A program made the position numbers and the translations under genes. The notes under the pieces were generated by a model. The model was not told the DNA's origin and ran no database searches. It was given only the letters and a program-made list of their open reading frames with translations. DNA of 64,000 bases from Allobosea sp. CS1GBMeth4. GTDB lineage: Bacteria; Pseudomonadota; Alphaproteobacteria; Rhizobiales; Beijerinckiaceae. The stretch spans positions 27,314-91,313 of the forward strand of contig NZ_FYAS01000045.1 of NCBI RefSeq assembly GCF_900185715.1. Reading direction: 5' to 3'. How positions within the stretch are numbered: the stretch's first letter is position 1; the number at the start of each line of letters is the position of its first letter. Below are positions 1 through 8,695 of this stretch, in pieces.

Positions 1-1
1 C

Positions 2-694
2 CTCGGCGATTCGACACGCGGGGCGCGCTTCATGCTCGAATACCAGAAGGCCGAGGACAGTCTCAGGGCCCGCGGCATCGTCTCGACCATCGTCGTCTTC
101 GGCTCGGCGCGGGTGCGCGAGGGCAATCCCTGGTACGAGGCGGCACGGGAATTCGCCAGGATCACTTCGGAACGCGGCGGCGCGCTCGACGGCAAGCATG
201 GCGGCCGGCACCATGTCATCGCCACCGGCGGCGGGCCCGGCATCATGGAGGCGGCCAATCGCGGCGCGACCGAAGCCGGCGCCGTCTCGATCGGCTTCAA
301 CATCACCCTGCCGCACGAGCAGGAGCCCAATGCCTGGTCGACGCCGGACCTGACCTTCCGCTTCCACTATTTCGCGATGCGCAAGATGCACCTCGCCATG
401 CGGGCGACGGCGCTGGTGGTCTTCCCCGGCGGCTTCGGCACGCTGGACGAATTGTTCGAGATCATGACGCTGGTGCAGACCGGCAAGATGCCGCCCGTGC
501 CGATCGTGCTCTACGACAGCGCCTACTGGCCGGGGCTGCTCAACCTCGACCGGATGGCCGAGGCGGGCTTCATCCGGCCGCAGGACCTCGGACTGTTCTG
601 CTATGCCGACACGCCGGAGGAGGCCTATCTGCGGATCGTCGACGGCGTCGGCGAGAGCTGGACGCCGAAGGCGGTCGACAGCGTGCAGACGTAA
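2..694 (+). CDS. LOG family (TIGR00730-type) Rossmann-fold protein, 5' end outside window
   Basis: Putative nucleotide-processing protein of the LOG/lysine-decarboxylase-like family; characterised members are cytokinin-activating nucleoside 5'-monophosphate phosphoribohydrolases, but the substrate here is unknown. The frame is open to the left edge (it reads LGDSTRGARF before the first in-window ATG at 32), so the true start lies upstream and the gene is partial. Visible motifs are GGGPGIMEAANRG and the family signature PGGFGTLDELFE, which together form the nucleotide-binding and catalytic site. No signal peptide is seen in the visible part, so it is probably cytoplasmic. It converges on rplT, with a dispersed repeat and a terminator between them. 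Confidence 0.9.
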   Translation, partial: LGDSTRGARFMLEYQKAEDSLRARGIVSTIVVFGSARVREGNPWYEAAREFARITSERGGALDGKHGGRHHVIATGGGPGIMEAANRGATEAGAVSIGFNITLPHEQEPNAWSTPDLTFRFHYFAMRKMHLAMRATALVVFPGGFGTLDELFEIMTLVQTGKMPPVPIVLYDSAYWPGLLNLDRMAEAGFIRPQDLGLFCYADTPEEAYLRIVDGVGESWTPKAVDSVQT

Positions 695-710
695 GCAGCC
701 CGACGCCTCC

Positions 711-766
711 CCGTCATGGTCGGGCTTGTCCCGAGGATGCTCGCCACAAGGCGAGCATGACCGCGA
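711..766 (-). repeat. Dispersed repeat family A, short copy
   Basis: Read on the minus strand this segment runs TCATGCTCGCC, then GTGGCGAGCATC, then GGGACAAGCCCGACCATGACGG. The same ordered blocks occur at 45071-45223 and 62451-62615, so it is a shortened copy of an intergenic repeat. It contains an internal hairpin (TGCTCGCC/GGCGAGCA). Confidence 0.65.
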
Positions 767-774
767 GCCCAAAC

Positions 775-800
775 AAAAAGGCCGGCTTGTCGCCGGCCTT
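775..800 (-). terminator. Rho-independent terminator of rpmI-rplT
   Basis: Perfect 9-bp stem AAGGCCGGC/GCCGGCCTT with a 5-nt loop. On the minus strand it is followed by a run of T (TTTTTG). It lies 24 nt past the rplT stop codon. Confidence 0.85.
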
Positions 801-824
801 CGTATTCCGTTCGGGTCAGACCGC

Positions 825-1199
825 TCAGGCGGCCTTGGCTTCCGCGCCCAGCGCGCCCTTGACCGTCTCGACCACCGCTGCGAAGGCGGCGGCGTCGTCG
901 ATGGCGAGAGCCGACAGGGTCTTGCGGTCGAGCTCGAGGCCCGCCTTGGCGAGGCCGCCGATGAAGAGCGAATAGGTCAGGCCGTGCTCGCGCACCGCAG
1001 CGTTGAGACGCTGGATCCAGAGCGCGCGGAAGGTGCGCTTCCTGTTCTTGCGGTCGCGATAGGCATATTGCATCGAACGATCGACGGCCGCCTTGGCGGC
1101 GCGGATCGTGTTCTTGCGGCGGCCATAGAAACCCTTGGCGGCCTTGAACGTCTTCTTGTGCTTGGCGTGGGACGTAACGCCCCGTTTCACGCGAGCCAT
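825..1199 (-). CDS. rplT: 50S ribosomal protein L20
   Basis: Structural and early-assembly protein of the large ribosomal subunit that binds 23S rRNA. The 124-residue protein begins MARVKRGVTSHAKHKK and has the normal L20 length, with the conserved FYGRRKNTIRAAK and RDRKNRKRTFRALWIQRLNAA segments. It sits 28 nt downstream of rpmI and ends before a strong terminator, so the two genes form a dicistron. infC, which commonly precedes this pair, is not adjacent; it lies about 10.4 kb upstream at 11834-12376 on the same strand. Confidence 0.98.
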   Translation of the reverse strand: MARVKRGVTSHAKHKKTFKAAKGFYGRRKNTIRAAKAAVDRSMQYAYRDRKNRKRTFRALWIQRLNAAVREHGLTYSLFIGGLAKAGLELDRKTLSALAIDDAAAFAAVVETVKGALGAEAKAA

Positions 1200-1227
1200 G
1201 TCAGATCTCCGGAAAGGTTGTCAGGCG

Positions 1228-1428
1228 TCAGCCGTTGGGGAGGAAGTACTTCTTCACGTTGGCAGCGTCGCCCTCGAACAGGGTCGTCGTGCCGCGGTGA
1301 TTGCGGATCTGCTTGTTGGTCCGCTTGATCATCCCGTGACGCTTGCCGGCCTGGGCGTAGAGCACCTTGCCGGTTCCGGTGAGCTTGAACCGCTTCTTGG
1401 CGGCCGATTTGGTCTTCATCTTGGGCAT
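1228..1428 (-). CDS. rpmI: 50S ribosomal protein L35
   Basis: Small basic ribosomal protein of 66 residues, starting MPKMKTKSAAKKRFKLTGTG, the typical L35 signature. A clear Shine-Dalgarno (GAGGAGCTGAAATG on the minus strand) fixes the start. It is the first gene of rpmI-rplT. The 160-nt upstream gap to the CheW gene presumably holds the promoter; I could not pick unambiguous -35/-10 boxes. Confidence 0.98.
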   Translation of the reverse strand: MPKMKTKSAAKKRFKLTGTGKVLYAQAGKRHGMIKRTNKQIRNHRGTTTLFEGDAANVKKYFLPNG

Positions 1429-1550
1429 TTCAGCTCCTCATAGGTCGCGGGCGCGCGAGGTGCGCCGCTTCGATCTTGCTTCGGGAAGCAAAGAACGACC
1501 GCCACGGCAGCCCTTATCAGCCGGGCGATCGAAGGTGGCGCCTATGACAG

Positions 1551-1580
1551 AAAAGCCGCGCGCTGACAAGGGCCCGCGGC
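1551..1580 (-). terminator. Terminator after the CheW-type gene
   Basis: On the minus strand GCCGCG and CGCGGC form a stem, followed by TTTT, just after the TAA stop at 1592-1594. The loop is long (14 nt), so it is weaker than the rplT terminator. Confidence 0.5.
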
Positions 1581-1591
1581 GAGCGGCCTCT

Positions 1592-4153
1592 TTATTCGGC
1601 CGCCTCGACGCGCTGCGTCTGCGCTCCCACCAGATCGCAGCCCAGCCGCTCGACGTCGAGCAGCATCAGCATGCCGGCGCCGGCATTGCCGACGACACCG
1701 ATCGCAGGCACGTCGTCGCGGGCGGTCAGGTCCTTCAACGGCATGATATCCCCCGAAGCGACCGCGGGAATCGGCCCCAGCGCATCGACCAGAAGGCCGA
1801 GCGCCCTGCCGCGCGAGCGCACGATGACGATCTGCTGCTCGTCGGGCGCGCCCTCGGCGATGTTCAGACGGGCGCCGAGCCGCAGCACCGGAACGGGCGC
1901 GCCCTGATGGAGCTTGTAGCCGGCGAAGGCCTCGCCCGGGCGGGTCGCGGCGGCCGTCTTCACATCGAGCGCGTCGACGGCGGCCAGCACTTCGCGAGCC
2001 GGGACGCCGAGCCAGTGCGGGCCGATATGGAAGCTGGCGATCTCGAGCACCGGGCCGCGCTCGCCGCTGCGGCGCAGCCCTGCTTCCGCGCCGGCCGCGG
2101 CCTGCCGCGAAACGGCCATTCTCGCGGCCACGACCGGGCCGAGCGGCACGGCGCAGATGGCGACGACGTCGCAGCGGTAGCCGTCCTGGTTCTTGTATTC
2201 GCGATAGCCCTGCGAAAGTGCCGCGCCGATCGCATAATGGCAGCCGTCGAAGATCACGGTCCGGCCCAGATGCTCCCCCGCCGAGATCATGGCGAGGTCG
2301 ACGTCCAGAGGGCAGGTCGACCCAACGGGGAAACGGTCGTCGCTGGCGGCGATGACATGGCCCGCCTCGTCGAGGAAGAGCGCGAAGGCGCCGGGGAGCG
2401 GACGGCCGCCGGCATCCCGCGGGACGCTGTCCTGCAGCATCGCGGCGAATTGCGGTGTCGCATCGAAGACGATGGCGACGCCGCCGGGCGGGCGGCCGCT
2501 GCGGCTCGGGACCGCGGCGGCATAGACATAGGTCGCCGCCCCGCCATAGAGCGCGGTCGGCTCGAAAGCCGAGACGGCGTAGTCCTGCGTCGTGCGCAAT
2601 GCCAGCGTCCGCCGCACCCAGTCGCCCTCGAGGGTGCTGCCGAGGAGATGCTCCTGCGCCGGCTGGGAGACGGCGACGACGCAGCCCTCCGCATCGAACA
2701 GGATCAGGTTGCTGTAGACCGTGTAGAGCGCGTTGATCGCGGCGAGCACGTCGCGGCAGGCGCGGGCGCTCTGCGGCGTCCTCTCGGCCAGGCCGGCGGC
2801 GAAGGTCGCGTCCAGCGCCCACCAGCGGCAGTCGTTGGCGCGCTCGTAGAGATTGCGGTCCATGACGTCGATGGCGAAGGCGGCGTGGGCCTGGCATTTC
2901 GCCAGGATGGCGGCGATCACCGTGCGGTAGAGATCGCCGATCGACGCCTCGAAGACGGCCTGGGTCTTGCCGCCGGCATTCGAAACCTCCGACAGGAGCA
3001 GTTTCGAGAAGGCGACATTGGCCTCGGTCGAATCGGTCTGCCGAATCCAGCCGTTCCAGACGGAGCGGTTGAGGTCGCGCTGGATCACCGCCGCCTTGCG
3101 CGAGACCGTCCGCAGCTCCTCGGAGAGCAGCGCCGAGCCACCCGAAGCCGCGTCGAGCAATCCGGGGGCGATGGTGCCGACGCCGACCCCGTCCTCCTGC
3201 TCGAACGCGGTCTCGAGCGGCAGCAGCCCGATCGAGGTCCAGCCCGGCCCGAGATAGCCCTGATAGCCGGCGGCGGTGCAGGCCACCGACAGATATTGCC
3301 GGCCGCCGAGCCGCAGCAGCCGTTCCGAGGCGCGCAGGGCCTGCGGCGGCAGCTTCACGCCGACCGGCAGCTGGATCGGGCAGGAGCTCGCGATCACCGA
3401 ACCGTCGGCGGCGGCGAAGGCGAGTACCGACCAGTCCTCCGGCGGTATCAGTTTGTGGAAGATGCCGTCGATCTCGTCGGCGAGGCGGAAGACGAGCAGG
3501 AGCACGCCCGAAGGGCGTTGCCCTGGTCGCTCGACCCGCCAGGCATAGACCAGGCGGGACTCGCCGGAGACGACGTCGAGCGGGCCGAAATACTCGACAT
3601 AACCGCCCTCCCCCGCCAGCGCGTCGGCAACGATCGGATGGGTGCTGGCCGCGGCGGCATGCTGCTGCAGCCGGGCGCGGACGGCGCCCTCGGCGTCGAG
3701 CAGGACGATATCCGAATAGACCGAGTATTTGGCGACGTATTCGCGGAAGCGGGCTTCCAGGGCGGCCCGGCCGTCGGCCCCCGCATCCTCGCTCTCCAGC
3801 AACGCGTGGACATGCTCGTCCGCGCAGAGGAAGCCGATATCGGCCGTGCGCTCGAACAGGTTCCGGATCAGGATGTTGATGGCGTTCTGCGCCTTGGTCC
3901 TCACATCCGCCAGCGCCTTGCGATGGGTCTCGACCGCGAGCTGGTGGAGCAAGGTCGTGCTGAGCTCGCCGAAGGCGGCGCGCGTCCCGGCCATTTCGGT
4001 GGCGTTGCCGGAGAGTTCACCGAGCAGGCTCAACGTGTCCCAGGAGGCCTGCAGCCGGCCGAGCTCCTCGCGATAGGCCCTGATCGCGTGCATGTGCCTG
4101 ACGAGATGCGCAAGCTGTGGACCCGCGGCCAAATCCTGGCTGCTCCCCATCAT
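1592..4153 (-). CDS. Large CheW-domain protein with two duplicated cache-like sensor regions
   Basis: Probable chemosensory adaptor/receptor hybrid. The last ~150 residues (about 700-845) read as a CheW domain (FHIGPHWLGVPAREVLAAVDAL ... VVGNAGAGMLMLLDVE). The remainder holds two copies of a cache-like sensor module: the block NLFERTADIGFLCADEHVHALLE (about residue 98) recurs as NLYERANDCRWWALDATFAAGL (about 434), and YSVYSDIVLLDAEGAV recurs as YTVYSNLILFDAEGCV. No signal peptide, membrane-spanning segment, HAMP or methyl-accepting signalling domain is visible, so the protein looks cytosolic, unlike usual cache receptors. No cheA, mcp or other che gene lies nearby. The ATG at 4153 (or 4150) follows GGGAG; an upstream GTG at 4180 is in frame but less supported. 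About 853 residues. Ligand unknown. Confidence 0.75.
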   Translation of the reverse strand: MMGSSQDLAAGPQLAHLVRHMHAIRAYREELGRLQASWDTLSLLGELSGNATEMAGTRAAFGELSTTLLHQLAVETHRKALADVRTKAQNAINILIRNLFERTADIGFLCADEHVHALLESEDAGADGRAALEARFREYVAKYSVYSDIVLLDAEGAVRARLQQHAAAASTHPIVADALAGEGGYVEYFGPLDVVSGESRLVYAWRVERPGQRPSGVLLLVFRLADEIDGIFHKLIPPEDWSVLAFAAADGSVIASSCPIQLPVGVKLPPQALRASERLLRLGGRQYLSVACTAAGYQGYLGPGWTSIGLLPLETAFEQEDGVGVGTIAPGLLDAASGGSALLSEELRTVSRKAAVIQRDLNRSVWNGWIRQTDSTEANVAFSKLLLSEVSNAGGKTQAVFEASIGDLYRTVIAAILAKCQAHAAFAIDVMDRNLYERANDCRWWALDATFAAGLAERTPQSARACRDVLAAINALYTVYSNLILFDAEGCVVAVSQPAQEHLLGSTLEGDWVRRTLALRTTQDYAVSAFEPTALYGGAATYVYAAAVPSRSGRPPGGVAIVFDATPQFAAMLQDSVPRDAGGRPLPGAFALFLDEAGHVIAASDDRFPVGSTCPLDVDLAMISAGEHLGRTVIFDGCHYAIGAALSQGYREYKNQDGYRCDVVAICAVPLGPVVAARMAVSRQAAAGAEAGLRRSGERGPVLEIASFHIGPHWLGVPAREVLAAVDALDVKTAAATRPGEAFAGYKLHQGAPVPVLRLGARLNIAEGAPDEQQIVIVRSRGRALGLLVDALGPIPAVASGDIMPLKDLTARDDVPAIGVVGNAGAGMLMLLDVERLGCDLVGAQTQRVEAAE

Positions 4154-4335
4154 CTGCTCCCGATCAGACCGTGGGCGCACTTCCCGCCAGCGCCCGGCAC
4201 GCGGTTCGGACGCTAGACCAGACCTGACCTGATTCGCATCGGAGACGAGCCGAAAAGCTGCTGATTTGATAGGCAGATTCGACGATTTGGCAGCCAGAGC
4301 GCGGCCCTGGCCGCGCGGCAGCCTCGCAGCCGAGG

Positions 4336-5547
4336 TCAGGCGGCGGCCACATGCCTTCTCCCGGCCGGCCGCGGCTCGGCGAGCAGGCAGAAGCCGAGGG
4401 CGACGATCGCGAGCGCCGAGAAGCCGCCGGCGACGGAGACGAAGAAACCCGAGCGAGCGCCGTGGAGGTCGATCAGCCAGCCCGACAGGGCGGAACCGAG
4501 GGCCATGCCGATGCCCATGCCGGTCATCACCCAGGTGATGCCTTCGGTCAGCTTCGAGGGCGGGGCATGCCGCTCGACCAGCGCCATGGCGACGATGATG
4601 GTCGGCGAGATCGAGGCGCCGGCGATGAAGAGCACGATGCCCAGCATCCAGAGCGAGGAGACGATCAGCAGCGGCAAGGTCGTCGCCGCGGCGAGGCCGA
4701 TCGCGAGCAGCAGCTGCGTGGCGAGCGCCAAGCGCAGGCGCAGCGCGCCGAAGACGAGACCGGTGAGGAAGGAGCCCGCGGCGTAGGACGCAAGCGCCAG
4801 GCTCGCCGCCGCCTTGTTCCCCTGCGCTTCGGCGAAGGCCACCGCCGTCACCTCGGCCGTACCGAAGACCATGCCGAGCGCGACCATCAGCAGCGCGATG
4901 ATCTGCACCGGCACCAACCGGATGGCCGAGCGGCCGCTGTCGGCGCCCTGCGGGTGCACGGGCGGCTCGGTGCCGCGTTGCGCTAGGAACAGCGCCATGC
5001 CGACGGCGAGCAGGATCGTCGCCGCCAGCGGCCCCGCCTCCGGGAACCAGACGACGCTGAGGCCGATGGCGACGACCGGGCCGATCATGAAAATGACTTC
5101 GTCGACGACCGACTCGAAGGCGAAGGCGGTGCGTAGATGCGGCGTGTCGCGATAGATCTCGGTCCAGCGCGCGCGCACCATCGCCATCATGCTCGGCGCC
5201 ACGCCGGCAAGCCCGGCGAAGGCGAAGAGGACCCAGGCGGGCGCCTCGAAGCGGGTCGCCAGCATCAGCCCGGCGAGCGCGAGGAGGGTTCCGAGGGTCG
5301 CCGGGACCAGCACCCTGCTCTGGCCATGGCGGTCGACCAGCCGCGAAATCTGCGGCGCGACTACGGCATTGGCGAGCGCGAAGGTCGCGGCGACGCCGCC
5401 GGCGAGCCAGTACTCGCCGCGCGCCTGCGAGAGCATGGTGACGATGCCGATCGTCACCATCGAAAACGGCATGCGGGCGATGAAGCCGGCGGCCGAGAAG
5501 CCGATCGTCCCGGGCGCCCTGAAGATTTCGCGATAGGGGTTGGGCAT
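4336..5547 (-). CDS. MFS transporter, probable drug or metabolite exporter
   Basis: 403-residue major facilitator superfamily permease of the inner membrane. About twelve hydrophobic segments are visible, with the MFS loop 2-3 motif in the form QISRLVDRHGQSRVLVP after helix 2. The frame stays open to 6315, but the start MPNPYREIFRAP at 5547 has a good Shine-Dalgarno (GGAG, 6 nt spacing) and lies just outside the operator cluster, so the extension is spurious. It is divergent from a TetR-type gene (5665) across three copies of an operator, the standard layout of a regulator controlling its own efflux pump. Substrate cannot be told from sequence. Confidence 0.9.
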   Translation of the reverse strand: MPNPYREIFRAPGTIGFSAAGFIARMPFSMVTIGIVTMLSQARGEYWLAGGVAATFALANAVVAPQISRLVDRHGQSRVLVPATLGTLLALAGLMLATRFEAPAWVLFAFAGLAGVAPSMMAMVRARWTEIYRDTPHLRTAFAFESVVDEVIFMIGPVVAIGLSVVWFPEAGPLAATILLAVGMALFLAQRGTEPPVHPQGADSGRSAIRLVPVQIIALLMVALGMVFGTAEVTAVAFAEAQGNKAAASLALASYAAGSFLTGLVFGALRLRLALATQLLLAIGLAAATTLPLLIVSSLWMLGIVLFIAGASISPTIIVAMALVERHAPPSKLTEGITWVMTGMGIGMALGSALSGWLIDLHGARSGFFVSVAGGFSALAIVALGFCLLAEPRPAGRRHVAAA

Positions 5548-5577
5548 CGACGTCTCCGTCACAGCGACGCGCTGATT

Positions 5578-5649
5578 GACATACGTTGCGTATGTGACAT
5601 TGCTAGAGACATACGGTACGTATGTCAATTCACCTACGCACCGTATGTG
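5578..5649. promoter_or_regulatory. Three tandem TetR-type operators in the divergent MFS/tetR promoter
   Basis: Three 19-bp inverted repeats of the form GACATACG-N3-CGTATGTC: 5578-5596 (one mismatch), 5608-5626 (perfect) and 5631-5649 (one mismatch). Their start-to-start distances are 30 and 23 bp. They fill the 117-nt gap between the two start codons and so should overlap both promoters. The TetR-type protein at 5665 is the obvious ligand, by inference from position. Confidence 0.85.
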
Positions 5650-5664
5650 AGAGAGGTATGGACG

Positions 5665-6255
5665 ATGCGCAGGCCGCGCACGCAGATGATCGCCGAGACG
5701 CGGGCCAAGCTGATCGCCGCGGCGCGCACCGCCTTCGGCACGATCGGCTATGCCGAGACCTCGATGGACGATCTCACCGCTTCGGCCGGGCTGACGCGCG
5801 GCGCGCTCTACCATCATTTCGGCGACAAGAAGGGCCTGCTCGCGGCGGTGATCGCCGAGATCGACGGCGAGATGAACGCGCATATGCGAGCAATCCCGGC
5901 GAAGGCGCCCGATCCTTGGACCGGCTTCCGCGACGAATGCACCGCCTATATCGAGCTGGCGCTCGATCCCGAGATCCAGCGCATCGTGCTCAGGGAAGGC
6001 CCGGCGGTGCTCGGCGACCCCTGGGACTGGCCGACGCTGAGCGAGTGCCTCCGCTCGATGACCGAGAGCCTGACGAGGCTGGCGGAGGCCGGCATCGTCG
6101 CTCCGGTCGACGCGGAGGCGGCGGCGCGGCTGATCGCGGGCGCGACGCAATATGCGGCGCAGTGGATCGCCCATGCGCCCGACCCGCAGGCGACCTCGCG
6201 CAAGGCCATCGAGGCCTTCAACCTGATGCTCGACGGGCTGCTGAAGCGCAGCTGA
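5665..6255 (+). CDS. TetR/AcrR family transcriptional regulator
   Basis: 196-residue one-component repressor. The N-terminal helix-turn-helix is clear: TRAKLIAAARTAFGTIGYAETSMDDL, then AGLTRGALYHHFGDKKGLL (about residues 10-60); the rest is the ligand-binding helical domain. The start ATG at 5665 follows GAGAGG; a longer in-frame extension upstream runs through the operators and the MFS gene and is rejected. It is divergent from the MFS exporter at 4336-5547 and probably binds the three repeats at 5578-5649, repressing both genes until an exported compound binds. Confidence 0.92.
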   Translation: MRRPRTQMIAETRAKLIAAARTAFGTIGYAETSMDDLTASAGLTRGALYHHFGDKKGLLAAVIAEIDGEMNAHMRAIPAKAPDPWTGFRDECTAYIELALDPEIQRIVLREGPAVLGDPWDWPTLSECLRSMTESLTRLAEAGIVAPVDAEAAARLIAGATQYAAQWIAHAPDPQATSRKAIEAFNLMLDGLLKRS

Positions 6256-6338
6256 GCGGCAGTGGCTGGGCCGATCGCTCATCCTTGCAGAGCCATCATC
6301 CTGAGGAGCGCACAAAGTCCGCTCCCGCCCCTCGTCAT

Positions 6339-6382
6339 TGAAACAGATGTTGCGGTTTATTTATATCGGATATTTTGTTTCA
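6339..6382. promoter_or_regulatory. Inverted repeat upstream of the RpiR-type gene
   Basis: TGAAACA (6339-6345) and TGTTTCA (6376-6382) are perfect inverted halves flanking an AT-rich 30-bp stretch, unusual for this GC-rich region, that probably holds the promoter. The distance (37 bp start to start) suggests two operator half-sites for the RpiR-type regulator encoded 32 nt downstream. Assignment is inference. Confidence 0.45.
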
Positions 6383-6413
6383 CATCCCCATCAGCCCTGC
6401 TAATGTCCGGCGC

Positions 6414-7304
6414 ATGAACCAGCCCGACCTGACGGCGAGCCTCACCGCGGGCTTCGAGCAGCTGCCGCAGCAACTGCAGGCGGCGGCGCGCTGGGTGCTC
6501 GACCATCCGGCCGACGTCGCGCTGCTGACGACGCGCGAGCAGGCCAAGCGGGCAGGCCTGTCCCCGGCCACCCTCACCCGGCTGGCGCAGCGCTTCGGCC
6601 TCACAGGTTATGACGAGGTGCGTGCCCTGCACGCAGCGGCGCTGCGACGCCGGCCGGAGGGCTTTGCCGGCCGCGCCGGCGAGCTGATGCAGCGCCATGG
6701 CGAAGAAGGGGCGGGTGCAATCGCGCAGGACATGTTCGCGGCGCTGGCCGAGCATCTCCGGGCGCTGCGCGAACCGCAGGCGCTCGCCCGTTTCGAGCAG
6801 GCCGCGGATCTGTTGAGCGAGGCGCGAACCGTCTTCTGCTTCGGCCTGCGTTCGGCCTTCCCGGCCGCCTTCATGCTCGACTACATCCGCGACCTGATCG
6901 GAGCGGGTTCGGCCCTCGTCGACGGCGCCGGCGGGCGCGGCATCGACGCGCTGCGCCGGATCGGCCCGGGCGATGCCCTGTTCGCCGTCTCGGTCGCGCC
7001 CTATACGCGGCTCACCGTGCAGGCGGCGGAGATCGCCAGGGCGCACGGCGCGAAGGTGGTGGCGCTGACCGACAGCGCGCTCTCGCCGCTCGCAGCCCTC
7101 GCCGACGCAACCCTGCTCGTCAGGACCGAGACGCCGTCCTTCTTCCATACGATGACGCCGGCCTTCGCCGCGGTCGAATGCCTGGCGGCGCTGATGACGG
7201 CGCGCAAGGGCGAGGCTGCGCTCGCCGCGATCGCCCGCCACGAGGCCGTGCTCGACGCGGCCGGCACCTTCCTCACCCCTGCAGCCAGGCGAGGCCGCCG
7301 ATGA
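6414..7304 (+). CDS. MurR/RpiR family regulator (HTH + SIS domains)
   Basis: 296-residue DNA-binding regulator. The N-terminal HTH_6 region (about 1-80) includes LTTREQAKRAGLSPATLTRLAQRFGLTGYDEVR; the C-terminal SIS domain (about 120-265) includes ARTVFCFGLRSAF and HGAKVVALTDSALSPLA, the fold that binds phosphorylated or amino sugars in known members. Start taken at ATG 6414 (MNQPDL); an in-frame ATT/ATG extension to 6375 would run into the AT-rich promoter. Its stop overlaps the next gene's start (ATGA at 7301-7304), so translation is coupled to the aminotransferase. Probably the local regulator of the four-gene amino-acid module. Confidence 0.9.
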   Translation: MNQPDLTASLTAGFEQLPQQLQAAARWVLDHPADVALLTTREQAKRAGLSPATLTRLAQRFGLTGYDEVRALHAAALRRRPEGFAGRAGELMQRHGEEGAGAIAQDMFAALAEHLRALREPQALARFEQAADLLSEARTVFCFGLRSAFPAAFMLDYIRDLIGAGSALVDGAGGRGIDALRRIGPGDALFAVSVAPYTRLTVQAAEIARAHGAKVVALTDSALSPLAALADATLLVRTETPSFFHTMTPAFAAVECLAALMTARKGEAALAAIARHEAVLDAAGTFLTPAARRGRR

Positions 7305-8638
7305 GCCACATCCTGCACCGCGTTCTCGGCAAGAGCTATCCGACCGCGTCAGGCGGCGCGGGCATGGTGCTGCGCGACCGCGAGGGCCGCGAGCATATCG
7401 ACGCTTCGGGCGGCGCCGCCGTCTCCTGTCTCGGCCACGCCCATCCCGACGTGCTGGCGGCGATGCATGCGCAGATCGACAGGCTGGCCTATGCCCATAC
7501 CAGCTTCTTCACCACCGACGCGGCCGAGGAATTGGCCGACCATCTGATCGCGCGGGCGCCGGCCGGCATCGATTCGGTCTATTTCTGCAGCTCGGGCTCG
7601 GAGGCGATAGAAGCCTGCCTGAAGCTGGCCCGGCATTATTTCGTCGAGAGGGGCGAGAAAGCCCGCGTCAATTTCATCTCGCGCCGACAGAGCTATCACG
7701 GCATCACGCTCGGTGCGCTCTCGGTCGGCGGGCGGATGAAGGACCGTGCGCCCTTCGAGCAGATGCTGATGCAGGGCCATCACATCTCGCCCTGCTACGA
7801 GTATCGCGGCCGCCGGGCCGACGAGACCAGCGCGGACTACGGGCTGCGCGTCGCCGGGGAACTCGAGGCGAAGATCCTCGAGCTCGGGCCGGAGACGGTC
7901 TGCGCCTTCGTCGCCGAGACCGTGGTCGGGGCGACGCTCGGCGCGGTGCCGGCCGTGCCCGGCTATTTCAGGCGCGTCCGCGAAATCTGCGACCGCCACG
8001 GCGTGCTGCTGATCCTCGACGAGGTGATGAGCGGCATGGGCCGCACCGGCACGCTGCATGCCTGCGAGCAGGAAGGCGTCGCGCCCGACCTGATGGCGAT
8101 CGCCAAGGGGCTGGGCGGCGGCTATGCGCCGATCGGAGCGATGCTGGCCTCCAAGAAGGTCGTCGATGCGGTCAGGCACGGGTCCGGCGTCTTCCCGCAC
8201 AGCCAGACCTATGTCGGCCATCCCCTCGCCTGCGCCACCGCGCTCGCGGTGCAGAAGGTGATCGAGCGCGACGACCTCCTCGCCAATGTCCGCGAGCAGG
8301 GGGCGCGGCTGGAGCAGCGCCTGCGCGAGCGCTTCGGCAATCACCACCATGTCGGCGACATTCGCGGGCGCGGCCATTTCTGGGGCGTCGAGATCGTCGC
8401 CGACCGCTCGAGCAAGGCGCCCTTCGATCCCGCGCTGAAGCTCAACGCCAGGATCAAGCAGGCGGCACAGGAGCGCGGCCTGCTGATCTACCCGATGGGC
8501 GGCACGGCGGACGGCACGGCCGGCGACCATGTCCTGCTCGCCCCGCCCTTCATCATCGACGCCGCCACCGTCGACACCATCGTCGAACGTCTCGGCGACG
8601 CACTCGACGCGAGCCTGGCCTCGGCACGACCGGCCTGA
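7301..8638 (+). CDS. Class III (omega) PLP-dependent aminotransferase
   Basis: 445-residue fold-type I aminotransferase. Recognisable elements: FCSSGSEAIEACLKLARHYF (phosphate-binding region), LLILDEVMSGMGRTG, and the PLP lysine in MAIAKGLGGGYAPIGAM. The start ATG 7301 overlaps the RpiR stop; the frame is open upstream but that part is antisense-like noise. It resembles the group annotated generically as aspartate aminotransferase family; the amine donor is unknown. Together with the amino-acid binding protein and racemase-like protein downstream it suggests uptake and breakdown of an amino acid or amine. Confidence 0.9.
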   Translation: MSHILHRVLGKSYPTASGGAGMVLRDREGREHIDASGGAAVSCLGHAHPDVLAAMHAQIDRLAYAHTSFFTTDAAEELADHLIARAPAGIDSVYFCSSGSEAIEACLKLARHYFVERGEKARVNFISRRQSYHGITLGALSVGGRMKDRAPFEQMLMQGHHISPCYEYRGRRADETSADYGLRVAGELEAKILELGPETVCAFVAETVVGATLGAVPAVPGYFRRVREICDRHGVLLILDEVMSGMGRTGTLHACEQEGVAPDLMAIAKGLGGGYAPIGAMLASKKVVDAVRHGSGVFPHSQTYVGHPLACATALAVQKVIERDDLLANVREQGARLEQRLRERFGNHHHVGDIRGRGHFWGVEIVADRSSKAPFDPALKLNARIKQAAQERGLLIYPMGGTADGTAGDHVLLAPPFIIDAATVDTIVERLGDALDASLASARPA

Positions 8639-8695
8639 GACTCACCGGAATCCGGGCCGCCAAGAGCCCGTAGCGACCACCACAGGGGAATTGCG

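Noticed and set aside
1367..4216. Very long open frame on the plus strand across the CheW-type gene
   Set aside because: It is the mirror of a GC-rich coding strand; translation is Arg/Ala/Gly/Asp-rich with no domain, while the minus strand shows clear CheW and repeated sensor modules and a ribosome binding site.
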